From NCBI RefSeq assembly GCF_013343715.1, contig NZ_JABUNR010000021.1:1-57999 (forward strand): 57,999 bases of DNA. Reading direction: 5' to 3'. This document shows positions 42,595 to 51,547 of this stretch, one piece after another. Under the pieces are notes generated by a model. That model was not told where the DNA came from. It was given only the letters and a program-made list of their open reading frames with translations, and searched no databases. Source of the DNA: Mesobacillus harenae (GTDB taxonomy: Bacteria > Bacillota > Bacilli > Bacillales > Cytobacillaceae). The position numbers were made by a program, and so were the translations under genes. Within the stretch, counting starts at the first letter, position 1. Every line of letters starts with the position of its first letter.

Positions 42595-42608
42595 GGGGCA
42601 CAAATTGC

Positions 42609-43154
42609 ATGAAGAATGATATTGAAAAAATCCTTTATACAGAGGAAGCGATCCAAGCACAAGTTAAAGTCCTTGCAGGACAGCTTACCGAAAAATATAA
42701 GGATAGCTTTCCGCTGGCAATTGGAGTCCTAAAAGGTGCGATGCCTTTTATGGGTGACTTGCTGAAGCGAATTGATACATATTTAGAAATGGACTTTATG
42801 GATGTGTCCAGCTATGGCGGAACAACAGTTTCTTCTGGAGAAGTGAAAATCTTAAAAGATCTGGATACTTCAGTAGAAGGTCGTGATATTCTAATTGTAG
42901 AAGATATCATTGATACTGGGTTAACACTTAGTTACCTTGTAGAGCTCTTTCGATATCGAAAAGCAAAATCAATTACTATCGTAACTCTGCTTGATAAACC
43001 TTCGGGAAGGAAAGCAGATTTACAGGCAGATTATGTTGGTTTTATTGTACCTGATGAGTTTGTAGTGGGGTATGGTCTGGATTATGCTGAGAAGTATCGA
43101 AACCTCCCATATATTGGTGTTTTAAAACCGGAAGTTTATACAAAAAGCGAGTAA
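42609..43154 (+). CDS. hpt: Hypoxanthine phosphoribosyltransferase
   Basis: Hpt salvages hypoxanthine and guanine with PRPP to IMP and GMP. In B. subtilis the tilS and hpt products also help activate ftsH transcription. The PRPP loop IVEDIIDTGLTL lies near residues 96-107. The flexible-loop SSYG is near 72, and DFVVGYGLDYAEKYRNLPYIG-like residues near the end (here EFVVGYGLDYAE) contact the base. It is 181 residues long and starts at ATG 42609 behind AGGGGG. ftsH follows. Confidence 0.95.
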   Translation: MKNDIEKILYTEEAIQAQVKVLAGQLTEKYKDSFPLAIGVLKGAMPFMGDLLKRIDTYLEMDFMDVSSYGGTTVSSGEVKILKDLDTSVEGRDILIVEDIIDTGLTLSYLVELFRYRKAKSITIVTLLDKPSGRKADLQADYVGFIVPDEFVVGYGLDYAEKYRNLPYIGVLKPEVYTKSE

Positions 43155-43216
43155 AAAAAAGGGGTGTTAGAAGCAGTCTATTATCGGAAACATATGTGGT
43201 GAACAAGGCTAAATCC

Positions 43217-43246
43217 TTGTATTTTCACAATTTTCTATGATACTAT
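43217..43246 (+). promoter_or_regulatory. Possible ftsH promoter
   Basis: TTGTAT (43217-43222) and TACTAT (43241-43246) have an 18-base spacer, 36 bases before ftsH. Confidence 0.45.
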
Positions 43247-43282
43247 TTAATATAGTTTGTCTACCCTGGGAGGAGGTAAGGG

Positions 43283-45259
43283 ATGAATCGGATCTTCCGT
43301 AATACCATCTTTTATTTATTAATATTTTTGGTGATCATTGGTGTCGTGAGCTTTTTTAATGGCAATAACGAACCAACAGAAAATATAACGTATGACGAAT
43401 TTATGCAGCATCTGGAAGCCGGAGAAGTTGAAGGCAACCTAACCTTACAGCCGGAACGCGGCGTCTATGAGGTAAGAGGCCAGCTTGAAGGCTATGAAGA
43501 AGGAAAGTTTTTCTTAACTTATGTCTGGAACAATGCTACTACTCTGGACCGTATTGAAGAAGCTGCAGCAGAGGCAGAAGTAGAAATCATGCCGGCCAAA
43601 GAAACAAGCGGCTGGGTTACATTCTTTACATCCATTATTCCGTTTATCATTATCTTTATTTTGTTCTTCTTCCTTTTAAATCAGGCTCAGGGCGGCGGCA
43701 GCCGTGTTATGAACTTCGGAAAAAGCAAAGCAAAGCTTTATAATGAAGAGAAGAAAAAGGCGCGCTTTAAAGATGTTGCCGGAGCGGATGAGGAAAAGCA
43801 GGAACTTGTTGAAGTTGTTGAGTTTCTAAAAGATCCACGGAAATTTGCAGAGCTTGGCGCCCGTATTCCTAAGGGAGTACTGTTAGTAGGACCTCCGGGT
43901 ACAGGTAAAACCTTGCTTGCCCGTGCGGTTGCTGGAGAAGCGGGAGTTCCGTTTTTCTCAATAAGTGGATCTGATTTTGTTGAAATGTTCGTTGGTGTTG
44001 GTGCCTCACGGGTTCGTGACTTGTTTGAGACAGCGAAGAAAAATGCACCATGTATCATCTTTATAGATGAGATTGATGCAGTTGGCCGTCAGCGTGGAGC
44101 TGGACTGGGCGGAGGACACGACGAACGCGAGCAGACCTTGAATCAGTTACTAGTAGAAATGGACGGGTTCGGTGCGAACGAAGGTATTATAATGATTGCA
44201 GCGACAAACCGTGCGGACATTCTTGACCCTGCCTTATTAAGGCCAGGCCGTTTTGACCGTCAAATCACGGTTGACCGTCCTGATGTTAAGGGTAGAGAAG
44301 AAGTGCTTAAGGTTCATGCAAGAAATAAACCACTTGATGAATTTGTTAATCTTAAAAACATAGCCATGCGCACACCAGGCTTTTCTGGTGCGGATCTGGA
44401 AAACTTGTTAAATGAAGCGGCATTAGTGGCTGCCCGTCGAGACAAGAAAAAGATCGAAATGGAAGACATTGATGAAGCCACAGACCGGGTTATTGCTGGT
44501 CCTTCTAAGAAGAGCAGAGTTATCTCTAAAAAGGAACGCAATATTGTTGCCTTCCATGAAGGTGGGCATACTGTAATTGGTCTTGTCCTTGATGAAGCAG
44601 ATATTGTTCATAAGGTAACGATTGTCCCACGCGGACAAGCGGGCGGTTACGCAGTAATGCTTCCAAAAGAAGATCGTTATTTCATGACAAAACCTGAGCT
44701 CTTAGATAAGATCACAGGCTTGCTCGGTGGACGTGTTGCAGAGGAGATCGTTTTTGGTGAGGTAAGTACTGGCGCTCACAATGACTTCCAGAGGGCAACA
44801 GGAATTGCACGCCGTATGGTAACTGAATTTGGTATGAGTGATAAGCTTGGACCGCTGCAATTTGGTCAGGCGCAAAGCCAGGTATTCCTCGGACGTGATT
44901 TTAATAACGAACAGAATTACTCGGATGCCATTGCATATGAAATTGATCTAGAAATTCAACGGATTATTAAAGAGTGCTACGAAAGAGCTCGTATAATCCT
45001 GACCGAAAATCGTGATAAGCTTGATATCATTGCTAATACTTTACTAGAGGTTGAGACACTTGATGCAGAGCAAATTAAGCATCTAGTTGACCATGGTAAA
45101 TTGCCTGATCGTCCTGTTTCAGTAACCAAAACTGATAATGAGGATGTTAAAGTCAATATCAGCGGAAAAAGGGAAGAGGAAGCAGAAAAGACAGTATCAG
45201 AGCCTGATTCTGATTCTCCAAAGTCTCCTGAAGCTGGCGATAACGAGCGAAAAGAATAA
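43283..45259 (+). CDS. ftsH: ATP-dependent zinc metalloprotease FtsH
   Basis: FtsH is a membrane AAA+ protease hexamer that degrades membrane and regulatory proteins, including SpoVM in sporulating B. subtilis. Two membrane segments (about residues 5-24 and 112-132) flank a small external domain. The AAA module has Walker A GPPGTGKT near 203-210 and Walker B FIDEIDAVG. The zinc site HEGGH is at 425-429. The 658 residues include a longer, acidic C-terminal tail than in B. subtilis. A strong terminator follows. Confidence 0.98.
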   Translation: MNRIFRNTIFYLLIFLVIIGVVSFFNGNNEPTENITYDEFMQHLEAGEVEGNLTLQPERGVYEVRGQLEGYEEGKFFLTYVWNNATTLDRIEEAAAEAEVEIMPAKETSGWVTFFTSIIPFIIIFILFFFLLNQAQGGGSRVMNFGKSKAKLYNEEKKKARFKDVAGADEEKQELVEVVEFLKDPRKFAELGARIPKGVLLVGPPGTGKTLLARAVAGEAGVPFFSISGSDFVEMFVGVGASRVRDLFETAKKNAPCIIFIDEIDAVGRQRGAGLGGGHDEREQTLNQLLVEMDGFGANEGIIMIAATNRADILDPALLRPGRFDRQITVDRPDVKGREEVLKVHARNKPLDEFVNLKNIAMRTPGFSGADLENLLNEAALVAARRDKKKIEMEDIDEATDRVIAGPSKKSRVISKKERNIVAFHEGGHTVIGLVLDEADIVHKVTIVPRGQAGGYAVMLPKEDRYFMTKPELLDKITGLLGGRVAEEIVFGEVSTGAHNDFQRATGIARRMVTEFGMSDKLGPLQFGQAQSQVFLGRDFNNEQNYSDAIAYEIDLEIQRIIKECYERARIILTENRDKLDIIANTLLEVETLDAEQIKHLVDHGKLPDRPVSVTKTDNEDVKVNISGKREEEAEKTVSEPDSDSPKSPEAGDNERKE

Positions 45260-45264
45260 CGTCT

Positions 45265-45293
45265 AAAGGTGCTCATTTATGAGCACCTTTTTA
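45265..45293 (+). terminator. Terminator after ftsH
   Basis: AAAGGTGCTC and GAGCACCTTT form a ten-pair stem followed by T. Confidence 0.9.
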
Positions 45294-45316
45294 TTATCAG
45301 GAAATAAGTTGTACCC

Positions 45317-45347
45317 TTGCACTCGTCAATGGTTATTATGGTATGAT
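45317..45347 (+). promoter_or_regulatory. Promoter of coaX
   Basis: TGGTATGAT (45339-45347) is an extended -10. TTGCAC (45317-45322) could be a -35 but the spacer of 19 is long. Confidence 0.55.
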
Positions 45348-45389
45348 ATTTGGAGTTAGAGGAAGAAAAAATCCAATAAAGTGGTGAGA

Positions 45390-46172
45390 ATGTTGATTTT
45401 TGTATTCGACGTTGGAAATACGAATATAGTGCTAGGTGTATATGATAACGAAGAACTGAAGCATCATTGGCGAGTGGAAACTAACAGGAATAAAACAGAG
45501 GATGAATACGGAATGATTATTAAGTCTTTATTTGATCATGAAGGTCTTTCCTTTAGTGATATAGATGGGATCATTATTTCTTCTGTTGTGCCGCCAATTA
45601 TGTTTTCTCTAGAAAGAATGTGCCAAAAATATTTTCACCTTAAGCCGTTGGTTGTTGGACCAGGAATGAAAACTGGGTTAGATATAAAATACGAAAATCC
45701 CCGTGAAGTCGGAGCGGATCGCATAGTAAACGCTGTTGCAGCAATACATGAATATGGAAGCCCACTTATTATTGTGGATTTTGGAACAGCCACTACGTAT
45801 TGTTATGTAAATGAACAAAAGCAATATTTGGGTGGTGCGATTGCCCCGGGGATAGGTATTTCTACAGAGGCACTCTATTCAAAGGCGGCAAAACTACCAA
45901 GAATTGAAATAGGGCGTCCAGATGATATTATTGGCAAAAATACAGTTGCTGCCATGCAGGCAGGGATTTTATACGGTTATGTTGGACAGGTTGAAGAAAT
46001 TGTAAGAAGAATGAGGATGAAGACCCCGCAAAGTCCGACCGTGATAGCCACTGGTGGACTAGCTAATTTGATCGCGGAGGAATCAACTGTGATTGATATT
46101 GTTGATCCATACCTGACTTTAAAAGGGCTCCAGCTCATTTATAAACGTAATATGGAAACGCTAAAAAAATAG
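45390..46172 (+). CDS. coaX: Type III pantothenate kinase
   Basis: CoaX phosphorylates pantothenate, the first step of coenzyme A synthesis. It is an ASKHA-fold enzyme. The N-terminal phosphate loop DVGNTN, the GADRIVNAVA segment (about 104-113) and VDFGTATT (about 127-134) are intact. I list ATG 45390, preceded by a GTGGTGAG site. TTG 45393 is one codon further on, sits better relative to that site and matches the B. subtilis N-terminal length, so it may be the true start. The upstream GTG at 45381 is inside the site. It is about 260 residues long. Confidence 0.94.
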   Translation: MLIFVFDVGNTNIVLGVYDNEELKHHWRVETNRNKTEDEYGMIIKSLFDHEGLSFSDIDGIIISSVVPPIMFSLERMCQKYFHLKPLVVGPGMKTGLDIKYENPREVGADRIVNAVAAIHEYGSPLIIVDFGTATTYCYVNEQKQYLGGAIAPGIGISTEALYSKAAKLPRIEIGRPDDIIGKNTVAAMQAGILYGYVGQVEEIVRRMRMKTPQSPTVIATGGLANLIAEESTVIDIVDPYLTLKGLQLIYKRNMETLKK

Positions 46173-46209
46173 CTGATTGGGAAACATACAACAAGAAAGG
46201 GGCATATAT

Positions 46210-47088
46210 ATGAGTGATTATTTAGTTAGGGCGCTTGCATTTGACGGACAAGTCCGGGCATATGCTGCCGATACTACGGATACAGTAAGTGAGGGACAAA
46301 GGCGCCATTATACATGGCCGGTGGCTTCTGCTGCGCTGGGTCGAACATTGACTGCCGGTGCAATGATGGGCGCTATGATGAAGGGTGAAGAGAAGCTTAC
46401 ACTTAAGGTAGAGGGAGACGGTCCAATTGGACTGATACTTGTTGATACAAATGCCAAAGGAGAAGTCCGTGGATATGTAAGCAATCCCCATGTTCACTTT
46501 GATCTAAATGAACATGGGAAATTAGATGTCCGTGCGGCAGTTGGTACGTCAGGAACTCTAACTGTGGTTAAGGATATTGGCATGCGCGATCATTTTACTG
46601 GCCAGGTGCCAATTGTTTCAGGTGAACTGGGTGAGGACTTTACCTATTATTTTGTGAAATCCGAACAAGTTCCATCATCTGTCGGTGTAGGTGTGCTTGT
46701 TAATCCTGACAACTCAATAAAAGCGGCAGGTGGCTTTATTATTCAGCTTATGCCGGGCACAGATGATGAAACCATCACTTTGATAGAAAATCGTTTAAAG
46801 GAAATGGATCCTATTTCTAAGCTAATTGACAAAGGTTTAACACCTGAGGAAATTCTAGAAGAAATCCTCGGAAGTGAAAACTTAAAAGTCCTTGATCGCC
46901 TCCCAGTTTCATTTAATTGTAATTGTTCGAAGGAACGATTCGCTAGTGCGATCATCAGCCTGGGTTCAGATGAAATCAGAGACATGATTGAAACAGATGG
47001 TAAAGCAGAAGCGCAATGCCATTTCTGTAACGAAACATATATTTATTCAAAAGAAGAGCTTGAGGAATTAGAAGAGGAAGCTAGATAA
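46210..47088 (+). CDS. hslO: Redox-regulated chaperone Hsp33
   Basis: Hsp33 is a holdase chaperone switched on by oxidation. The zinc-binding thiol switch is visible as C237-X-C239 and C270-X2-C273. The N-terminal domain starts MSDYLVRALAFDGQVRAYA. I chose ATG 46210 with GAAAGGGG upstream, giving 292 residues; a longer frame from 46177 has no site. It follows coaX as in B. subtilis, and a terminator and two intergenic repeats separate it from yacD. Confidence 0.96.
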   Translation: MSDYLVRALAFDGQVRAYAADTTDTVSEGQRRHYTWPVASAALGRTLTAGAMMGAMMKGEEKLTLKVEGDGPIGLILVDTNAKGEVRGYVSNPHVHFDLNEHGKLDVRAAVGTSGTLTVVKDIGMRDHFTGQVPIVSGELGEDFTYYFVKSEQVPSSVGVGVLVNPDNSIKAAGGFIIQLMPGTDDETITLIENRLKEMDPISKLIDKGLTPEEILEEILGSENLKVLDRLPVSFNCNCSKERFASAIISLGSDEIRDMIETDGKAEAQCHFCNETYIYSKEELEELEEEAR

Positions 47089-47106
47089 CTGAGACCTAAT
47101 ATGTTC

Positions 47107-47138
47107 GCCAGCACTATTAGTTGTGTGCTGGCTTGTTT
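47107..47138 (+). terminator. Terminator after hslO
   Basis: GCCAGCAC and GTGCTGGC form an eight-pair stem, followed by the T-rich TTGTTTATTC. Confidence 0.7.
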
Positions 47139-47177
47139 ATTCTAAAATAGACAAGAAATAAGTTTTGCTAACATGGA

Positions 47178-47425
47178 AGGTTGTCTAGCTCCGAACGCCA
47201 TCGGCTCGAAGTCATAAGCCTATCCCTTTCAGAAGGCAGAAAACGCCTTCTTGCAGGGCTTGTCTTATGCTTGTCGCCGATAACCCGGCGCTCTGCGCTT
47301 TATTGTGTCTAGCTCAGCGCCTAGCCTCTCGAGTGCTTCGGTCCAGCTGGTGAAGTCAAAGAACGACTTCTTCATCTGGCCTTCCAGCACTTAGCGAGGC
47401 AGTACAAGGTGCTTACGCATTTCTT
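47178..47425 (+). repeat. Two tandem intergenic repeat units between hslO and yacD
   Basis: The first unit (about 47178-47310) starts TTGTCTAGCTCCGAACGCC and has an inner GAAGGC/GCCTTC stem. The second (about 47307-47425) starts TGTCTAGCTCAGCGCCTAGCC and ends at GGTGCTTACGCATTTCTTG. Both are B-type but more diverged than those at 30 kb. The last bases run almost into the yacD ribosome binding site. Confidence 0.82.
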
Positions 47426-47439
47426 GAGGGGGAAGAGGG

Positions 47440-48333
47440 TTGGAGAAGAAGCAGTTATGGATAGTAATTGCGGGGCTTGTTTTAGTTAATTGCCTAACTA
47501 TTGTTTTTTTTCTGTCAGGAAGTGGAGAGGCGGGATCAAAGATTTTCGCAGGGGAACAGGAAACGGTTGCGAAAATTGGAAAAGAAACGATCTCTCGTCA
47601 GGAATGGCTGACTGAAATGGAAGAACGCTATGGGGAAGATACGTTACGAGATTTAATAGATCAAAAAGTAATAATTCAAATGGCTGATGATTATGGAATA
47701 AAGGTTTCCGATAGCGCGATAGAACGTGAACTAAATATGCTAAAGGCTATGTATGGATCTGGAGAAGCGGGCAACGAAGAAAAATGGAAACAAGAGATAA
47801 AATATAATCTGCTACTTGAAGAATTGCTGACAAAGGATGCAAACGTGACCGAAGCAGATATGAAAAATTTTTATGAGCAAAATCAAACATTATACGATGT
47901 GCCAGCCTCTTACCATTTATCGCAAATTGTTGTTAAAACAAAAGGAGAAGCAGAGCAGACTGTTAAAGAATTAAAACAAGGTTCAAGCTTTTCAGCATTA
48001 GCAATGGAACGTTCTATAGATGAATTCTCAGCTCAGAAGGGCGGAGACCTTGGGTTCATTAATGTAGAGGATGACAGCTACCTGCAGAATATAGAAGAGC
48101 TTGTAAAAGGTATGGAAAATGGAGAGTGGACCGATCCGGTAGAAACGGAATCAGGCTATGCTATTTTAATGGTACATGAAAAGCTTAAGGGCAAGAAATA
48201 TTCCTTTGAGGAAGTAAAAGGACAAATCCGTCGTCAAATTGCATTGGAACAAATGGATAGGCCTGTTTCTGCCAGAGCATTTTGGAGTGAAACAAAGGTA
48301 GATTGGTTTTATGAAGAAAAAGAAAAAAGGTAA
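47440..48333 (+). CDS. yacD: Membrane-anchored PpiC-type peptidyl-prolyl isomerase (YacD)
   Basis: YacD is a PrsA-like foldase candidate on the outer face of the membrane; isomerase activity is inferred from the family. An N-terminal hydrophobic segment (about residues 6-26) contains a cysteine but no good lipobox, so it is probably a signal anchor. The SurA-like N-domain follows (about 40-150), then a parvulin domain (about 158-250) with YHLSQIVVKT, GGDLGFINVED and PVETESGYAILMV. It starts at TTG 47440 with GAGGGGG upstream and is 297 residues long. Confidence 0.88.
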   Translation: MEKKQLWIVIAGLVLVNCLTIVFFLSGSGEAGSKIFAGEQETVAKIGKETISRQEWLTEMEERYGEDTLRDLIDQKVIIQMADDYGIKVSDSAIERELNMLKAMYGSGEAGNEEKWKQEIKYNLLLEELLTKDANVTEADMKNFYEQNQTLYDVPASYHLSQIVVKTKGEAEQTVKELKQGSSFSALAMERSIDEFSAQKGGDLGFINVEDDSYLQNIEELVKGMENGEWTDPVETESGYAILMVHEKLKGKKYSFEEVKGQIRRQIALEQMDRPVSARAFWSETKVDWFYEEKEKR

Positions 48334-48510
48334 TATAAAACCCGAGAAGCTGTCTTATTTTTAAGAAGTTTTCGGATTCGGAGTGAAGGCGATCGATCGA
48401 AAATGCTTAGGCATTCCGTCGTGCGCGGGCTTGCGAAGCTAGCCAACTACTATGCCTTCATGGCTCGGGAGTCATACCTTGTAGACTGCACCTATGCCGG
48501 GTGCGCACAA

Positions 48511-48550
48511 AAAGTCCAAGTCGCTCTTTTTTAAAAGTGCGTTGGACTTT
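48511..48550. terminator. Hairpin with AAAGTCCAA/TTGGACTTT arms
   Basis: Nine-base perfect arms surround a 22-base loop that includes a TTTTTT run. It resembles a terminator, though the T tail is only part of the right arm. Confidence 0.4.
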
Positions 48551-48700
48551 CGCTGCTGAAGTATTTGGTTAATAGCACTAGGTTGATTGGAAAGGACTCC
48601 TCATTATGCAATCTCATAATTTCGTGTGATGTTAACTCACGGATGCTTTTCTTGTGCTGTCACATTTCCTTAGTGCCAAGGCTTATTCTGGGATGCCCAA

Positions 48701-48765
48701 TCAGTCTCCTGCGGGCTCACCGCACGCCCCGCGGAAAGCGAGTGCTGGAGCGAAAATCAACAGTA
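48701..48765. repeat. Third intergenic repeat type
   Basis: CCTGCGGGCTCACCGCACG followed by CCCCGCGGAAAGCGAG and GGAGCGAAAATCAAC looks like a GC-rich repeat that I associate with Bacillaceae intergenic regions. GCGGG/CCCGC arms form a hairpin. Its base composition differs sharply from its surroundings. It is unlike the A and B types. Confidence 0.6.
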
Positions 48766-48965
48766 TATTTGAACAGAGCCAGATTTTTTATAAATTTCCT
48801 TGGAGTACATGCCATTTTGGTTTGTACTTTTTTCAATCCAATTATAACTGGTACCTACAATATTCTTATTATCAACTGCACTATTTAACTTAGTATAAAC
48901 ATGTTTAATATACAGCTTGGAGGATAGTTTAAAGGAATAAGATGATTTTCAAAAATTGGTTATTT

Positions 48966-49047
48966 AGTCGGACTATTCAGTAATAAAATATTGACAAGTG
49001 ACCGAATGATTGGTACCTTTTAATAAAACCAATAAAAATAGTCGGAA
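48966..49047 (+). promoter_or_regulatory. cysK promoter with repeated operator-like motif
   Basis: TTGACA (48991-48996) and TACCTT (49014-49019) have a 17-base spacer. TAGTCGGA occurs upstream (about 48966) and again between the predicted start and the ribosome binding site (about 49037). In B. subtilis cysK is repressed by CymR; this repeat could be its site, but I cannot confirm the consensus. Confidence 0.45.
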
Positions 49048-49066
49048 TAAAAAGGTGGTATAAAAA

Positions 49067-49996
49067 ATGGTCAGAATTGCAAATTCCATTAATGATTTAA
49101 TTGGTCAAACACCAATTGTAAAACTTAACCGTCTTTCAGATGAAAACAGCGCAGATGTTTATTTAAAATTAGAATATATGAATCCAGGAAGCAGTGTTAA
49201 AGATCGGATTGCTTTAGCAATGATTGAAGCTGCGGAAGCATCAGGAAAGCTTAAGGAGGGGGATACCCTTATTGAGCCTACTAGCGGGAACACGGGCATC
49301 GGCCTTGCTATGGTAGCAGCTGCAAAAGGCTTCAAAGCCGTTCTGGTTATGCCTGAAACAATGAGTATGGAACGAAGGAACTTGCTTCGTGCATACGGCG
49401 CAGAGCTAGTCTTAACACCAGGACCAGAGGGCATGGGGGGAGCGATCCGCAAAGCTGAGGAGCTTGCGAACGAACATGGCTACTTTATGCCACAGCAGTT
49501 TAAAAATGAAGCAAATCCTGCTGTTCATGAACGAACAACTGGTAAGGAAATTGTTGAGCAAATGGGTGACCAGCTCGATGCATTTATTTCAGGTATCGGA
49601 ACAGGTGGTACGATAACAGGTGCTGGAAAGGTTCTCCGCGATAAATACAGTAACATTCAAATTGTCGCTGTTGAACCTGCTGATTCTCCTATATTATCAG
49701 GGGGCAAGCCAGGCCCTCACAAGATTCAGGGGATCGGTGCGGGATTTGTACCGGATGTATTAAATACTGATATTTATGATAAAGTCGTTAAAGTTGAAAA
49801 CGAGCAGGCATTTGAGTATGCACGCCGGGCGGCTAAAGAGGAAGGTATACTTGGCGGGATTTCTTCCGGAGCCGCAATCTATGCAGCACTCGAGGTAGCG
49901 AAAGAACTAGGAAAAGGCAAAAAGGTATTAGCCATTATCCCTAGTAATGGAGAGCGCTATTTAAGTACTCCGCTCTATCAATTCGAAACTGAATAA
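49067..49996 (+). CDS. cysK: Cysteine synthase A
   Basis: CysK makes cysteine from O-acetylserine and sulfide using PLP. In B. subtilis it also acts with CymR as sulfur sensor. The PLP lysine is K45 in SSVKDR. The substrate loop TSGNTG (about 72-77) and the PLP phosphate loop GIGTGGTITG (about 178-187) are intact. The 309 residues are typical. It starts at ATG 49067 behind AAAGGTGG. It is a single-gene unit ended by a terminator. Confidence 0.96.
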   Translation: MVRIANSINDLIGQTPIVKLNRLSDENSADVYLKLEYMNPGSSVKDRIALAMIEAAEASGKLKEGDTLIEPTSGNTGIGLAMVAAAKGFKAVLVMPETMSMERRNLLRAYGAELVLTPGPEGMGGAIRKAEELANEHGYFMPQQFKNEANPAVHERTTGKEIVEQMGDQLDAFISGIGTGGTITGAGKVLRDKYSNIQIVAVEPADSPILSGGKPGPHKIQGIGAGFVPDVLNTDIYDKVVKVENEQAFEYARRAAKEEGILGGISSGAAIYAALEVAKELGKGKKVLAIIPSNGERYLSTPLYQFETE

Positions 49997-50007
49997 AACG
50001 GTCAATA

Positions 50008-50040
50008 GGAGGCAGGCTTAAGCTATGCCTCTTTTTTTTG
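50008..50040 (+). terminator. Terminator after cysK
   Basis: GAGGCA and TGCCTC form the stem with an inner GGCTTAAGCT, followed by eight T. Confidence 0.85.
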
Positions 50041-50119
50041 ATAAAAACACAACAAAAAAGTATGAAAGCAGGTATCAATTTCATGTATGATGAGGGGAGA
50101 AATTATAGGAGTGACTAAA

Positions 50120-51547
50120 GTGCCTACATACGAAATTGCTCATTTAAACATTCCCTTTGAACATGAAGATTTTATTAAACAATATTTTGCTATCTCTGAG
50201 TCCTACTCCCACCATGCTTTGCTTGAAAGTGGAAGAGGTGGCCAATACAGCATAGCGGGCTTTAAACCAGAAGCTATTATATTTGGGAAAAATGGTGAAC
50301 TTAATATTAAAGAAAAAGATACAACCTCTACCTTCGCTGGCAATCCATTAGAGAGAATGAAGGAATGGATGGATAAGCATGAGGTCATAGCGGATGATAA
50401 TTTACCGGATTTCCAAGGCGGAGCTCTTGGATACATCAGCTACGACTATGTACGGTATATTGAAAGGCTTCCTGAATATGCCAAAGACGATCTGCTAGTT
50501 CCGGATCTGTATTTTTTACTATTCAGAGAGCTGTTTGTTTTTGACCATATAGCAAAAACCCTTTGGATCATGATTTTACATGAACCGGAAAATAAACAAG
50601 AAGCCATGAAAGCAGCTGCTAATTGGAAGGGATTATGGGAAAAGCCTTTAGACATACACCCTGAAAAGGCTGAAAAACAAAAACGGTCTGCAGGGCTAGA
50701 CTTCTCAATGGACGGTCCGAAGTTTATGCAGGCTGCTGAGAAGATAAGAGATTATATCGCACAAGGCGATGTTTTCCAGGTAAATTTATCGGTACGGCAG
50801 TCAGCGGAAATAACGGTTCCAGCCGTTGAAGTTTACAAACAGCTGCGTAAGTTTAATCCGTCTCCTTATATGGGCTATTTTCACACACCAGAATTCCAAT
50901 TAGTCAGCGCATCTCCTGAGCTGCTTGTAAAATTGAAAAAAGACGAGGTTTCAACCCGCCCTATAGCCGGAACTAGGTCTAGAGGAAAGAATCCTGATGA
51001 GGACTTTAAGCTTGCCAGTGACCTGATCCAAAATGAAAAAGAGAGAGCTGAGCATGTCATGCTTGTCGATCTTGAACGAAATGACCTTGGGAGGGTCAGT
51101 CAATATGGCTCGGTAGAGGTTAACGAATTTATGGTCATTGAAAAATACTCCCATGTTATGCACATTGTCTCTAATGTTAGAGGGAAACTCGCGGAAGATA
51201 AAAGCTGGTTTGATGTAGTGAATGCTGTTTTCCCTGGCGGAACGATAACAGGAGCCCCTAAGGTCAGAACAATGGAGATCATTGATGAACTTGAGCCTGT
51301 TAGACGCGGGCCTTATACTGGTTCAATGGGCTGGATTGGCTTTAATCAGGATATGGAATTAAATATTATTATTCGGACGATGCTTGTAAAAGAAGGTACT
51401 GCTCATATTCAGGCTGGTGCGGGAATTGTTATTGATTCCGAACCTGCTCATGAATACAAAGAATCTCTGAAAAAGGCACGTGCCCTATGGAAAGCAAAAG
51501 AACTTGCAGAAACAGAAAAAGGTGACTTAAATGATACTCATGATTGA
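50120..51547 (+). CDS. pabB: Aminodeoxychorismate synthase component I
   Basis: PabB, with the glutaminase PabA, converts chorismate to 4-amino-4-deoxychorismate for folate. The C-terminal chorismate-binding domain shows PIAGTRSRG (about residues 291-299), ERAEHVMLVDLERNDLGR and FPGGTITGAPK. I chose GTG 50120, which has AGGAGTGA five bases upstream and gives 475 residues, near the B. subtilis length. An earlier ATG at 50087 has only a weak site. It opens the folate operon, in which nearly all genes overlap. Confidence 0.93.
   Translation: MPTYEIAHLNIPFEHEDFIKQYFAISESYSHHALLESGRGGQYSIAGFKPEAIIFGKNGELNIKEKDTTSTFAGNPLERMKEWMDKHEVIADDNLPDFQGGALGYISYDYVRYIERLPEYAKDDLLVPDLYFLLFRELFVFDHIAKTLWIMILHEPENKQEAMKAAANWKGLWEKPLDIHPEKAEKQKRSAGLDFSMDGPKFMQAAEKIRDYIAQGDVFQVNLSVRQSAEITVPAVEVYKQLRKFNPSPYMGYFHTPEFQLVSASPELLVKLKKDEVSTRPIAGTRSRGKNPDEDFKLASDLIQNEKERAEHVMLVDLERNDLGRVSQYGSVEVNEFMVIEKYSHVMHIVSNVRGKLAEDKSWFDVVNAVFPGGTITGAPKVRTMEIIDELEPVRRGPYTGSMGWIGFNQDMELNIIIRTMLVKEGTAHIQAGAGIVIDSEPAHEYKESLKKARALWKAKELAETEKGDLNDTHD

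Larger units (their letters stand above)
48334..48990. other. Gene-free gap between yacD and cysK
   Basis: This stretch of more than 650 bases has no gene I can support. Frames of 80-110 codons on the plus strand run through a repeat and lack good start sites. It holds a CCGAGAA/TTTTCGG hairpin after yacD, a second hairpin (48511-48550) and a third repeat type (48701-48765). Confidence 0.6.

Noticed and set aside
48565..48893. Frames of 107 and 79 codons in the yacD-cysK gap
   Set aside because: They cross a GC-rich repeat, lack binding sites and show no family resemblance.
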